Source of the DNA: Corythucha ciliata
Taxonomy: Eukaryota; Arthropoda; Insecta; Hemiptera; Tingidae
Direction of reading: 5' to 3'
Length of the DNA: 64,000 nucleotides
NCBI GenBank assembly: GCA_038030265.1
Contig: CM075942.1
Coordinates: forward strand, 39,088,751-39,152,750
Position numbers and translations under genes: made by a program. Positions 11,301 through 22,250 of this stretch are shown piece after piece. The notes beneath the pieces were generated by a model. That model searched no databases, was not told where the DNA came from, and saw only the letters and a program-made list of their open reading frames with translations. Each line of letters begins with the position of its first letter. Position 1 is the stretch's first letter.

Positions 11301-11710
11301 CAATTTTTGACTTAGGGCAACCAAATTTGGTCTAAAAATCAATAGCGTGAATATCTCGGACGAGTTCGTGATCCAGATGAATCGGTCCACGGGAACGGTG
11401 TGAAAGAGGGGTTTGAATTAGTTGAAAATTCGCTACCGCACGGCTGTTGCTGCAATTGCCCCCAAAATTGACACGAGTAATGAAAAATGAACGCGCTTTC
11501 GTATGAGACCCTTGTGAACCAAATCCGTTGATATGGCAGGGGAGTTCTCGGCGGAGGGGAGCTATTAAATTAACGCTATGCCTTACTGGACCACCCAATT
11601 ACCAAAAAATTTCATTGACACTGAATTTTGAGCCGTCTCTTTTATTTGATTTGCCTACAGCCTAATAAATATTGAGTAAAAAATCCTGAGGTGGGCCAAA
11701 AAGGGAGGAA

Positions 11711-11800
11711 CAAAAAAAAATTAAAAAAAAATTGTTTCGGATTCGAACCCAGGCACTCCGCATTGCGCAATGGTGAAATTGTGACATGCCATTTAACCTA
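11711..11800 (-). other. tRNA-like B-box with T-run
   Basis: On the minus strand GGTTCGAATCC (11739-11749) matches the pol III B-box exactly and is followed by a run of T residues that could stop pol III. Upstream I cannot fold a convincing D-arm or acceptor stem. It may be a decayed tRNA or the head of a tRNA-derived SINE. Confidence 0.35.
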
Positions 11801-11838
11801 ATTTAACTGATCTGAAAATTAACGTAACCTGAAAAAAG

Positions 11839-12237
11839 TTTTGTTCTGACAGCAGCCTGTCGGGAAAAGTGCATTTCATTCATGCGACAATCGAGTCAAA
11901 CCTCATAAGTTAGAACGATATCAATCAATTATGAATGAAATTTAGGTCGGGATAAAGATTTTAATTGCAAATAACTCCTCTAACAAGAGTCCACCTTCCC
12001 ATATCGTATAGGCAACTAAACCGACTGTGTTTCATTTTCATCATTTTGTTCCCCCTCAGTTGGTGCCAAAAAAAGGGGCCTGCGGTAAAAAGAAACACGA
12101 TTTTATGATTTTGACTTTCTATACCACGGCCTAAATGTGATTCATAGTTGATTGATATCGTTCTAACTAATGAGGTTTGACTCGATTGTCGCATGAATGA
12201 AATGCACTTTTCCCGACAGGCTGCTGTCGGAACAAAA
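11839..12237. mobile_element. 399-bp foldback B with CAGCCTGTCGGGAAAAGTGC ends
   Basis: Arms of about 110 bp are nearly perfect inverted repeats: TTTTGTTCTGACAGCAGCC at the left, its complement GGCTGCTGTCGGAACAAAA at the right. CCGACAG/CTGTCGG near the end can form a small hairpin. The ends resemble those of repeat X (TCGGaaagAGTGCATTTCATT), which suggests a distant common ancestor. Confidence 0.85.
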
Positions 12238-12390
12238 TCTTCAAGATTTACTTAGTATTACTTAATCTTAAAATTAATGACTGTCTTACTTATCTATAAA
12301 CGTAGCACAAACCTGTTAAATAATTGAACATTAATATTAACCCGATCCAGTGTAGTTTTTCGAATGTAGGCGGCGCTGATGGTATTTTTA

Positions 12391-14588
12391 CTACCCCCAG
12401 ACTGGGGGTTTGACGATTCACCCCCGGGCCAATTAACCAGTTAGCGTTCACCCCCCGGTTTTTTTGTTAGTGTTCACCCCCTGGTCTGAACCTTCACCCG
12501 AACAAGGTTAGCGTTCACCCCCACAAGCGGGTTAGTCACTGAAACAACAAAAATCACAATTTTCCTTCCCACTTAATCAGACTTAGGACTGACTGCGAGC
12601 GAGCAGGTGTGGTTAAAAATGTGTGATTTGAGCACCTCAAACCATGTCAAACCTAGCCCAAGTCTAATCCAAATAACAATAAAAACTTAACAAAAACATC
12701 TACTTTACTCAAACAACTTCAATAATGAAATGAAAACAAAATGATTCAAAATGAAAACATCATCAAAAAAATTCAATTTTGTTCGTTTTCGGAGTGGGGA
12801 CGCAATTTACATGACATTTTTTTAACGAATTTGTACAAGTCCATTTGACCGTCCACATGCTTCACTATAATCCGGTTCATCCAAGCTTGCCCTCTTACGA
12901 TTTTTTTCCTTGGCTGGTGGTTGCAACCCTCGTGGATTGACTTGATCTATGCGTAGACCTCCGTTTGCACTTCTACCAAGTTTTCAAAAAAAGCGTGAAT
13001 GTTGGGGTGCGGATGATTGAAGTCCCTATTGAAGGCTGAATGGAAGGACTCGCATGAGTTCGTCGTCCTAGACACGTCAGCTGATTTGCACGCCCATAGT
13101 TGGGGGGAAATAGAGCGTTGTCAGCAACATAGGTATCGTGTAGATATTTTGCAAACTCATGCGCGTTGTGAATGTCAGGCTTATCCAACACCCACTCGCA
13201 AAACGCATCTCCTACTTCATCGGGGTCGCAGTAGGCCAAGCCAAACGCCCAGTGGAGCCATGGGCCATTGATTTCGTCCTCCTTATAACACCTCGTCAGC
13301 CCAAGGGATTGTATTTTGCGGAACCTGAGATAAATATAAACATGAATAAATATTACTCTGTATATATGTATGCTGCCGTCCAAAGGAGAAAAACAGAAAA
13401 AAAAAATTAAATTTTACCATGCTTGGGCAAGATGAAACCTGCAGCCGATTAATGTTGTTCCTGGCCAAACTAACAACAGTGCATTCTGCATGGCTTTTTC
13501 GTAGTCAGTCACACAGTTCCTCGAATAAAACGTCAACCCAGTTTGCTCCAGACATTGCGCTTCGATCGCTTGCAAACAGGACTCATATGACCTCGTTTCT
13601 TTGTTGGGAAGGAGGCAGAAAACTAGCGGCACGTAGTATCCGTTCAAAAAACCATGCAGGGTAAACAACTGGGCAAAAAACTCGGGGGCATAATCAAATG
13701 TTCCGTCCATGTAGGTATTGGTAGAACGAACCAATTCACGTAAGTTAGTCTTGCAAGAAAAAATGAGAATTCCTGTGGTCGGGTCCTGATGAAGGACGAA
13801 CTCTTCGCCATGAGATGTTTTCGTTTCCATGTCCCTCAATATATCGAAAACCTCGTCACGATTTTTGGGTATTGGGCCTCTCAATTTGCGACGTACTGCC
13901 CACCCTACATGCCAGTAATTTAGAACCTCCTCCATGGACACGTTTGCGTCAGGGTGGTCTTTCACGGCTTGTCGCACGACCTGAAAATGATCGCAACCCT
14001 CAAAACCACGAAAATCCCGAACATAAAAATTATTAGAGTGGAGTAAACCTGCCTACCTTCCTCAGCGGAGTCGAAATATCGTCAGCAGCAGCTCGCTTCA
14101 CACTGCAGTTCGTATCCGCACTTTTTCCTCCGTTTCATAAGACGCGTTTGGCTCGTGACTGTGTGTGTGTATTCTTTCAATGACGACGCCGTTCTTCATT
14201 TTCAAATAAACCCCACATTTTCGCCTTGTTTTATCGGCACACACCCACCGTTCCCCCTCTTTTAATGGTTTTTGAAAATGAAATTTATTATTTTCGAAGA
14301 AAACTACGTCACCGCCGCGCTTCGACCCACCTGCGACCACGTTGGCACTCATTTTTGAACTGACTGCCTATTCAACCTAAACATTTCGCCGTTCTAATCT
14401 TAAGTCTAAAGTTAAAGTCTTATCGCCTGGGGGCGAAGGCTAACAGGCCAACCGGCAGAAAAACGCGAGGGGGTGAACGCTCATGTTTGCAAATACGCTC
14501 GGATACACTTAGCGTTCATCCCGCCCGTTTTCGGTGGCCGGGGGTGAACGCTCATACCCCCACCAGACTGTAGCTGGAATCATCGGGA
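12391..14588 (-). mobile_element. MULE-type DNA transposon, 2.2 kb, 10-bp target duplication
   Basis: The direct repeat GGTATTTTTA lies at 12381-12390 and 14589-14598. Inside it the ends are imperfect inverted repeats: GGGGGTTTGACGATTCACCC on the left, GGGGGTATGAGCGTTCACCC reading inward from the right. GCGTTCACCCCC-like words repeat near both ends (about 12415, 12444, 12469, 12510 on the left; 14469, 14510, 14539 on the right). Ten bp is within the usual MULE duplication length. It encodes one transposase gene on the minus strand. Confidence 0.88.
12773..14352 (-). pseudogene. FLYWCH zinc-finger MULE transposase with two introns, lightly damaged
   Basis: Exon 1 (14352-14057) starts MSANVVAGG and carries an FLYWCH finger: WVCADKTRRKCGVY, then the histidine pair HTHSH. 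Exon 2 (13980-13418) holds the MULE catalytic core: YMDGTFDYAP (first Asp), CVTDYEKAMQNAL (second Asp) and GCRFHLAQAW (CX2H). Exon 3 (13324-12773) continues with FRKIQSLGL and, after a frameshift near 13090, NSCESFHSAFN with the catalytic Glu. Introns of 76 and 93 bp have GT/AG ends, and the exon 2-3 junction restores a Trp codon. Damage seen: a frame break near 14100, the frameshift near 13090 and an in-frame stop late in exon 3. The protein would bind the element ends and cut them out. It is one of the best preserved genes in the window. Confidence 0.85.
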
Positions 14589-14665
14589 GGTATTTTTAGT
14601 TTCACTCTTGGCTCCTAGGTAGGGTGGGGTGTGACTTGTCGGAAATTGTTCGAGGTTCGGTGACA

Positions 14666-15055
14666 CAGTTCAAGCCATATCCCCCCCCCCCCAACCAAGT
14701 CGACTGATTTTGTGCCAAAGCGCGTTCCGCTAAATTGATTTCTTCGAGAGTTATCGTGCTAACAAGACCACACACTTACTTCCACTCCGGGGGCACCACC
14801 CCCTTCACCTTGACTTTTTCAAAAAATTAAAATGGGAATCAAAGGCTAGTCTAGCATGGAGTATACGTACCGAACATGATGCTTCTAGAATCAACTGGTG
14901 ATTTTCAGTGATTTTTTGACCATTTCAAGCCCAAATTTCCCCCCCTCTAACACGATCGATTGGGCCCAAATGCAATACCGACCGGGGTTTTATGACTACT
15001 GGTTTTTGTGCCAAAGCGCGTTCCGCTAACTTCATTGTTAACATCGCGTTCCGGA
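14666..15055 (+). repeat. Repeat X, copy 2, right part
   Basis: It resumes X at CAGTTCAAGCCATAT after the 7.6-kb block and includes GCGTTCCGCTAA words and one ~300-bp unit. It degenerates after 15050. Confidence 0.8.
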
Positions 15056-15767
15056 TAACTTAATTTTAGAATTTGTAATGAATTTATTCGTGTTTTTTAG
15101 GGGTTAGTGGAAATTTAAAAAATTCATTTTTTCAGAACTTCCAAATTTTTCTAGAAATGAGAATCTAGAAAAATGATCCGCCTATCACAATGAAGAGGAG
15201 TAATAAAACATGAGAGTTACAGTTATTAGGAGCTTCTCTGGTCATTATTGTAATGACTACATGAGGATGCATGTAGCGTTTTTTATACAAAAACGCATGT
15301 ATGAATAGAGAAACTCTGAAAAATTGTGGGTAAAGGGTGGGGATGAATATGTCACTTTAACGATGGTAACGTGCGCCAACTTTTCTCAAAAAATGTCATC
15401 TCGGAAAGCACCTGTTGAGCAGAAATCTGACTTCAAATTATGGGCAATGATGATGAACTTGAACATAATTTTGAGTTCGCAGCTGATTTCCTCAGCGCGT
15501 ACGAACAAAATTGAATTGAACAACACGAAGTCTAATGGAAAAAAGTCTGTCCTTTCCAATGGTGCCACTTAATTTGACGTGAGAGCTCTGGTTGCCAAGC
15601 TACGAACGATTTTATCCGTAAAAACGAGGCCCATTACAAAAGTGCTTATTTCCTTAATATCTCGGAAACTATTAGGAATCGGACTATGGCTGATACGGAT
15701 AATTTTGACGCATTTTGGACGAACATTCACAGGGCAAAATATTGACATCCATTTTTTGAGCACCCTG
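15056..15767. mobile_element. Partial CAGGGTG-family element (right end only)
   Basis: The right end reads inward on the minus strand as CAGGGTGCTCAAAAAATGGA and is followed by TA at 15768-15769. Box 1 (GTTTCCGAGATAT) lies about 100 bp inward at 15658-15671 and box 2 (GGCACCATTGGAAAGGA) about 200 bp inward near 15550-15566. No matching left end is visible; the start given is the end of the neighbouring repeat. It sits beside the TA tract of a minus-strand X copy. Confidence 0.65.
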
Positions 15768-16455
15768 TATGTTTATTTATAAGCTTATGGCCGTTTTCTT
15801 GTTAGCATGATAACTCTCGAAGAAATTAATTTAGCGGAACGCGCTTTGGCACAAAAATCAGTAGTCGTAAGACCCCGGTCGGTATTGCATTTGGGCCAAA
15901 TTGGTCAAGGTGGAAGGGGGAAAAATAGGGGTTAAATGGTAAAAAAATCACTATAAATCACCAGTTGATTCTAGAAGCATTATATTCGGTACGTATACTC
16001 CATGTTATAGTAGCCTTTGATTTCCATTTTAATTTTTCGAAAAAGTCAAGGTGGTGGGGGTGGTCTTTCCGGTGTGGAAGTGTAAAAATAGCGTCGAACT
16101 TCACTAGTTCATCTTAGCGCTCTAAAATTCGACTCCTTTCCATTGAGATTTATCAAAAACTTTGATGGGGGGTGGGGGTGAAATGAGGGATGAAATTTCA
16201 AAAAAATTGCTTAAATTCACACGTTTAGGCATTATAAAATACGGCACAAAAATTTAATCTTACAAAGCCCTTGGAAAACTACCGAAACTTTTCGACATTT
16301 TTGAAGAGAGGGTGGTGGAAATAGAGGAAGCAGTTCGGCTTAATGAAACAAATTATGGTATCAAAATTATTACTTCTGAGACGGCTTAGGGTATCCGTAT
16401 ACGGAATGAAATGCACTCTTTCCGACCGCCAGCTGCCGGAGCGAAATTTTTTTTT
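15768..16455 (-). repeat. Repeat X, minus-strand copy
   Basis: It runs from AAGCTTATGGCCGTTTTCTT to the inverted X left end (CCAGCTGCCGGAGCGAAAT) and includes the inverted GCGTTCCGCTAAAT word. The middle is diverged. A T-run follows its outer end. Confidence 0.75.
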
Positions 16456-19183
16456 TTAATTTCATTGCTTAATGAAATGGCCCGGCGAATAAAATCTGTG
16501 CTTTTCAGACGAATAAAAACAACCTGTATGATATGAAAGCATGCGATTAATTATTTTCAAAATTTGGAGAGAAAAAAAAAGAAAAACGCAGAATAAAACA
16601 AGTAGACGTTATCTGCTCAGCCGATCTCTCGCTGATGGCTGTAGATCACACCCTTTTAACGCTGCTAAATCTAAAGGATGAAACGTTAACGTTATCGCAA
16701 CGAAACTCCCGGAGTTCTGCTTCACCCCTTCTTTCCTACACTATCCTTTTGCTGTATAAAAGCGCTAATCACACACCAGGCACACCCCCAAACAGCATAT
16801 TAGCTATTTAGAGAGCTCAACTCCCTTCATCACGTCGCCCTGGCCATCTCGTTTTAACAGTTTCAATCACTCGACTAATTACCATTCTCGGGTTTTTGCT
16901 TTTCGAGCTTTTTCGTCCAGTGGACTTTCCCCACTCTCCCATTACAAGTCTGAGCGCGTTAGCTTCTCTGGTTTTCGCTTTTCAATTACCACGCGTCCCG
17001 TTCAGAACTTTATCCTTTTAAACTAATTAATTAAAACGGGTGATGAGAGGGAGAGTTATTTGAAGTGGGTGTATTACGCTTTTCATCGATGTTTTCCTGC
17101 CTTTTGTTCGTTTGGCCGTCGAGTTTCCGAGTTCTATCGTGGTCCTTTGAACTCGCCTTAACTTATAATGGTTAATGAAAAGAAATTGCATTTATTCTGG
17201 AAACTCACATACTTTCACAAGAAGAGGTAAAGAAACATCAATTTTTATTGTTAGTTCAGCTCGTTCTTCAGCATGACGCCTTTTTATTTTTATTGTCTAG
17301 TGGTTTCTGGTTAAATAATAGAATAGAAGTGCACTTGAGACGAATGAAAGCTGTTCAAGAGGTAAAAACAGAGATCTGTTTTTTCAAAAAAAAGATGCCA
17401 GGTCATTACATCTCAATAGACTTCTACCCCTGTGAGTTGATGAGCAATTAACACATCACCTACCACTCACTACCACTCACTCTCTCTCTTTCCTATCTCC
17501 GTAGAGCCCTTATCCAACCACCTTCGAAACCGTAACACCCCTCCCATTTCCTTTATTGTCCTGCCATCACTGTCTTCTTTTCTCTCCCTTTGTGGACCAC
17601 ACGCTTTTGTTGAGTTCAATTAACTGAAAAAGATGAGGAAGTCTCAAGAGCTGCTGCTTGGAGTCTCAGTTTTTTTTTTTGCTGTTCAGATGACGTACTT
17701 TAACAAGGGCGGACTTATGAATAGGGGAAGCCTTTTATTATCTCTTTCACGACTAATAATCTAAAACTAATAATCGACGCTCTTTCATTCCCTCTCTTTT
17801 TTTCTCGTAATAAAACGATTTTCTGAAGGTTGCTATGGTAGCCTCTTCACTTGAAAACCGGAGGTCGATGTAGTAATTTCCTGACCGTTTGGTATCGTCG
17901 TGCAGGTGGGAAAGCGTGTCCGACTCCCCTCTTGTCGGAAGCGCACACACAGACTCACACTGCAGAACTCTCTTTCCTTTTTAAACATTTGACGCACCCT
18001 CTCTCTCTACCGCTCATCCACTCAACTTTTGGACTTAACCAATCCCACCCGAGCTTTAGATGAATGTCCGCCCTTTCCCTAAGTGCAACACCTTATTTCC
18101 GGCTTTTCCGAGTCCCACTTCCTCACCCACCCAGTTCCAAACAAGAGTTGGGAGGGCTCAAGCCTGGGAAGTCACTAATGATTGTGATGAAGGGGGTGGG
18201 GAACTAAATCCAATCCAAATGTTTTCAATTAATTGATCGGCATGAACATTTAGATATAGTTCCAATGGCGGCTTCTCGAGATGTTAGGCTGTATTCATCA
18301 CCGAAAAATTCAAGCATGATTGAAAAAAAGTTTGTTTTTTACCAGAAAAACAGTGTAATTTATCAGGGAAACTCTCAACATTAGCCTAATGAAAATTATG
18401 ATAAACGATCAAATAACTCTTTTCAACTTGTTACCAACCAAGTGACGTAGTTAATTAAACAGTTAAAAGACATCTGCCAAAGAGTTGGATTAACCCTAAT
18501 TTGCTACTCGGGTTTTCTATCCAATGACAACGACGGCCAAGTGAGTTGTCAACTTTATAAACGAACTTTTCTGTTCCGCCCCTAAAACCTGTGGACATTT
18601 GTATTGTACATTTCCTATTGCTGCGCCGCGCTGTATGCTCTATACAAGCAGGTTATTTCTAATAGCAATGACAAACGTTCGAACGTGGTGGACGGGATTC
18701 CCTCACACGTATAAAGAAAACATTTTGCAACCCTAGGGGGTGTAGCTGCAAGTTGCCTACATTGTAACTTGTTATAGTCTTACCCCGTTGAAGTTTGCCA
18801 TGCCTGGTTTCGCAGTTTTTGAAGTTCGGTATCTTCAGTGTGACTTTTTGTTGAGAATTAAACTGAAACACACACCCAAACTGGCCTATGTATGTTGATA
18901 GGAATTTTTATTATCCCTTAGCTTTTGTACGACATCATTCACATTTTGAATGCCCAGTAGGTACGATGCCAATTCTCAATTTAAAATATCTCCGCCCTGG
19001 ACCCACAACTGAGGGGGTTCGTCCACATAACATGTGAAAACTGAAAACGAAGCTTTTGCAGCCTCTGCTTGCTAAGACGTTTTTTGATCAGCGTGAAATT
19101 TACGTACGTAAAATAAAAGCCTTTAGTGCCGAAAGCTGCGCAATATAACGAAATCCATCATTTGCACAAAAAGACACTTTTTT
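16456..19183. other. Unassigned AT-rich interval
   Basis: About 2.7 kb without a recognised repeat or domain. There is a TATA-like word (TGTATAAAAGCG, about 16753) and pyrimidine-rich stretches near 17480-17600 and 17990-18010. Open frames are short, overlapping and low in complexity. It could be intergenic or intronic host DNA. Confidence 0.5.
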
Positions 19184-19191
19184 GTCCGTAG

Positions 19192-19353
19192 CAAAGCCAT
19201 ATGGAAAACCAAGTCCTCAGACTCGAGGAAAAAAATGTTTTTTATTTTAGGTTGGGATTTTTGCTCCCGTTAAGAATAAAAAAGGAGAAAACCCGCCAAA
19301 TACAAAAATTATTATATTTATTTTCGGTTTGAAGTTGTAGCGTGATATCCAGG
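19192..19353 (+). mobile_element. Fragment of the CAAAG-ended element (see 36715)
   Basis: It begins CAAAGCCATATGGAAAACC and continues through TTTTTGCTCCCGTTAAG to GAAGTTGTAGCGTGATATC, matching the inverted right half of 36715-37059. GTCCGTAG precedes it at 19184-19191. The other end is missing. Confidence 0.75.
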
Positions 19354-19744
19354 GGGGTGACACTCATGTCGGGACGGGAAGAATCATTTGGGGGGAAGTT
19401 CCCCGTTAGACTCGTACCAACGTAAAGCCCCGTCTACATAAGACGCAAGGACGCCGCCGCAGGACGCAACGCAGAACGCAGGAAGCAACGCGAATTTCAT
19501 CCAACTCTCGCGTCCGCGGTTGCGTTCAGCCAATCGCATTCAAGTTTAGAAGGCAGGGTCTAGGTTTGAGGTTCTTTCCACTGCTACATTGATTGTTGAA
19601 GTTTTCAAAATCCCAAAATTATCAAACACACAGATGAACCCCAGCACACAGGTGTAACACAGATGTTGAATAACGTGGCAACGTCCTAACTTTTTAGCTA
19701 TCTCATCCATAAAATGATTAAATCGACTTCAAAGTGTGAAAATA

Positions 19745-21505
19745 CAGGGTGATTCAGGAGGAATGTGACAAACTTGCACAGGTGATAGTGCGTACCTGGA
19801 CGCACAATTAACGTCATAGGGACGCATAGCCGAAAATGCTTTGGTTACGAGATATGAGCATTTTCCTGTTGTTTCCCAGTTTCATCAGTTTTTACTATAA
19901 TTGCCGTGTTCATGGCTCACCGTTAGTGGTTAGACAAAAAATGACGGTGGATTCGGAAAGAGAACAAAATCCTGTTCCTGAAACCACCATGAAAATCAAA
20001 AAATGTCGCTTGGGCGTGGCTATTTCAGCCATGTGAAAAGTCAAAAAATTAGTTTTTTCGAATACCTGATAAATTTCACATCAGTTTCAATCAGCTGCTA
20101 GTGCACGCATCGACGGGCAAAGTTGTGGAAAACTACCCCGTTCTGTGTACTTTCGAACGGTGTCCTGATAGTTGAAGTTTGCAACCCTCGGACTATAGCA
20201 ATCAAGTTTACATGCAAAAAAATGTAAACTTGCTTTGTTAAAACAAGCCGAATAGGTCAGTTTAAATGCCGTTTCCTTGGGGTATTGCGTTCCTACGAGC
20301 ATTCTCCTCTCAATGCCTGAAGTAAGGATTCAATTGACAACGAGGTTTTCCATGTATGGAATGTGAGTTTAGGTGGTGGATGAACAGCGTTTGGGTGAAA
20401 ATTATGGACTCCGACAACTCACCTTATCAGATTCAGCCGGTACCCTAATATCTCATTCACCTACACTCATATCTCTCATTCACGGAGTTCTTTGTCGATT
20501 GTTTGTCCCTCCAACTTGTATATGAGATCAATTTACAGTAACACCCTTAAGTTGAAATAACAACATAACGTCATTCAAATAAGTGTTCCAAAATTCCTCC
20601 GCCTTGTGGACACTCGGGAGCTCTTTTCTGTATATCTCTGGTGGTTCGACGAATTTCGGCATCTCGTTGTCTGATCGATTCAGCACAGGCCACAACTTTG
20701 TTGATCAGCTCCTCGCGTTTGCTTTCGTATACCATTGTCTTCATCCACCTTCAGAGACAGTAACGAGGGACGTTAGGTCAGGAGTCCTCGCAGAACAGTT
20801 AATTGGTCCTCCTCGCCCACATTCTGCTGATTCTGATGAGATAGAACGGCCAAGTCCCCGTTCAAGTCCTAACGTAGCAGTTCATCAACGGCGTCTCTCA
20901 TGGTGACCCTCGCGTAGTGAATTGAATTCTTACTTTTACTTCAGGCATTGAGGGGAGCATGCTTGGAGGAACACAGTAGCCTAAGGAAAGGCCATTTAAC
21001 CTGACCTATTCGGTTTGTTTTATCAAAGCAAGTTCCTTTTTTTTGCACTGGAACTTCATTGCTAAAGTCGAAGGGTTGCAAACTTCAACTATCAGGACAC
21101 CGTTCGAAAGTACACAGAACGGGGTAGTTTTCCACAACTTTACCCGTCGACGCGCGCACTAGCAGCTGATTGATACTGATGTGAAATTTATCGGGTATTC
21201 GAAAAAACTACTTTTCTCACATTTCACATGGTTGAAATAGCGACGCGCAAGCGACATTTTTTGATTTTCACGATGGTTTCAGGAACAGGATTTCGTCCTT
21301 TTTCAGAATCCACCGTCAGTTTTTGTCTAACCACCTACGGTGAGCCCTGAACACGACAATTACCGTAAAAAGTAATGCAACTAGAAAAATGCTCACATCT
21401 CGTAACCAAAGCATTTTCGGCTATGCGGCTATATGACGTTTTTTGTGCGTCCAGGTACGCACTATCACCTGTGTAAGTTTGTCGCATTCCTCCTGAATCA
21501 CCCTG
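19745..21505. mobile_element. Foldback element E, 1.76 kb, TA-CAGGGTG ends
   Basis: Arms of about 580 bp, starting CAGGGTGATTCAGGAGGAAT, are inverted copies; the right arm ends TCCTGAATCACCCTG. TA flanks both ends. Box 1 (GTTACGAGATATGAG) is at about 19844 and box 2 (GGTGGATTCGGAAAGAG) at about 19946. The centre (20330-20930) holds a decayed transposase tail on the minus strand. The uninterrupted target exists at 27088. Confidence 0.9.
20580..20850 (-). pseudogene. Transposase C-terminal remnant in element E
   Basis: On the minus strand, frames read CGRGGPINCSARTPDLTSL (compare RGGPVxWPxRSPDLTPLD in Tc1/mariner-superfamily transposases with this tail). After a break they read MVYESKREELINKVVACAE and the terminal cysteine/glycine block ECPQGGGILEHL. 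The order, spacing and end match the region from the last catalytic domain segment to the C-terminus. The N-terminal two-thirds is gone and stops interrupt the rest. Confidence 0.65.
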
Positions 21506-21710
21506 TATAATGCTGACTGGAATTAGTGGAGTACGATAACCTAACAATGTCAAGATAAAGTGATTAGAACTTCTCTTTGACTTTTTATTTTATAACGTGA
21601 CATATGATTGGCTCAACGCACGACGGAGCCTTGCGTTTTATGTAGACAGTGAAAAGTGGACTTGCTTCCTGCGTTCTGCGCTGCGTCCTGCGACGGCGTC
21701 CTTGTGTCTT

Positions 21711-22250
21711 AAGCCCCGTCTACATAAGACGCAAGGACGCCGCCGCAGGACGCAACGCAGAACGCAGGAAGCAACGCGAATTTCATCCAACTCTCGCGTC
21801 CGCGGTTGCGTTCAGCCAATCGCATTCAAGTTTAGAAGGCAGGGTCTAGGTTTGAGGTTCTTTCCACTGCTACATTGATTGTTGAAGTTTTCAAAATCCC
21901 AAAATTATCAAAAAACAATTGTTTAATCACATTTTTAAACACAGAGAACTCCGCTCGTATGGCTCCCTGTTTTCTTTTTCAGTTTAGAGTTGTTAATTAT
22001 TTTATTTAAAAATGTTCATTGTCGTCTATATAGAACGTTTAAGTTGGCGTTGTGGGACGCTGCACAGAACGCAGGACGCAACGCAGAGTTTAACCAATAT
22101 CAACTTCTCGCGTCAACTTCTTGCGTTCGGCCAATAGCATTTGATGTTGAGTAGCCGTCGTCAAGTTTGAACTAATAGAACCAATAGAATTCAACTGCGA
22201 TGAAATAGGCCCCGCCTACTAGATGATATTTCAGGCTCACTTCAAGGTAA
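21711..22250. mobile_element. Element J, copy 2, and a diverged J-like end
   Basis: It repeats copy 1 almost exactly from AAGCCCCGTCTACATAAGAC through GAAGTTTTCAAAATCCCAAA (to about 21908), then diverges. Near 22060 a second set of GCAGAACGCAGGACGCAACG words occurs, so another J-like end is probably merged here. The right border is uncertain. Confidence 0.6.

Larger units (their letters stand above)
7058..14665. mobile_element. 7.6-kb insertion block inside repeat X (CAGT duplication)
   Basis: Repeat X is broken at 7057 and resumes at 14666, with CAGT on both sides (7054-7057 and 14666-14669). The block begins TGTTACCGTGACC and ends GGTTCGGTGACA. TG/CA ends with a 4-bp duplication suggest an LTR-type insertion, but I find no matching pair of LTRs. 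It has since taken in an R1-type LINE, two small foldbacks, part of X and a MULE. The nature of the outer element is unresolved. Confidence 0.55.
19426..21710. mobile_element. Element J, copy 1 (GC-rich ends), host of foldback E
   Basis: The left end AGCCCCGTCTACATAAGACG follows TAA at 19423-19425. The right end (CGGCGTCCTTGTGTCTT) is its diverged inverse and abuts a second J at 21711. Ends of the form GACGCAAGGACGC with a possible TAA duplication are like PIF/Harbinger-type MITEs; that assignment is inference. The interior is split by element E at 19745-21505. Confidence 0.7.

Noticed and set aside
7058..14665. Paired LTRs at the ends of the 7.6-kb block
   Set aside because: The first and last 150 bp do not match as direct repeats; only TG/CA ends and the 4-bp duplication support an LTR-type element.
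16745..16810. Promoter around TGTATAAAAGCG
   Set aside because: A TATA-like word alone in AT-rich DNA; no coding exon follows that I can support.
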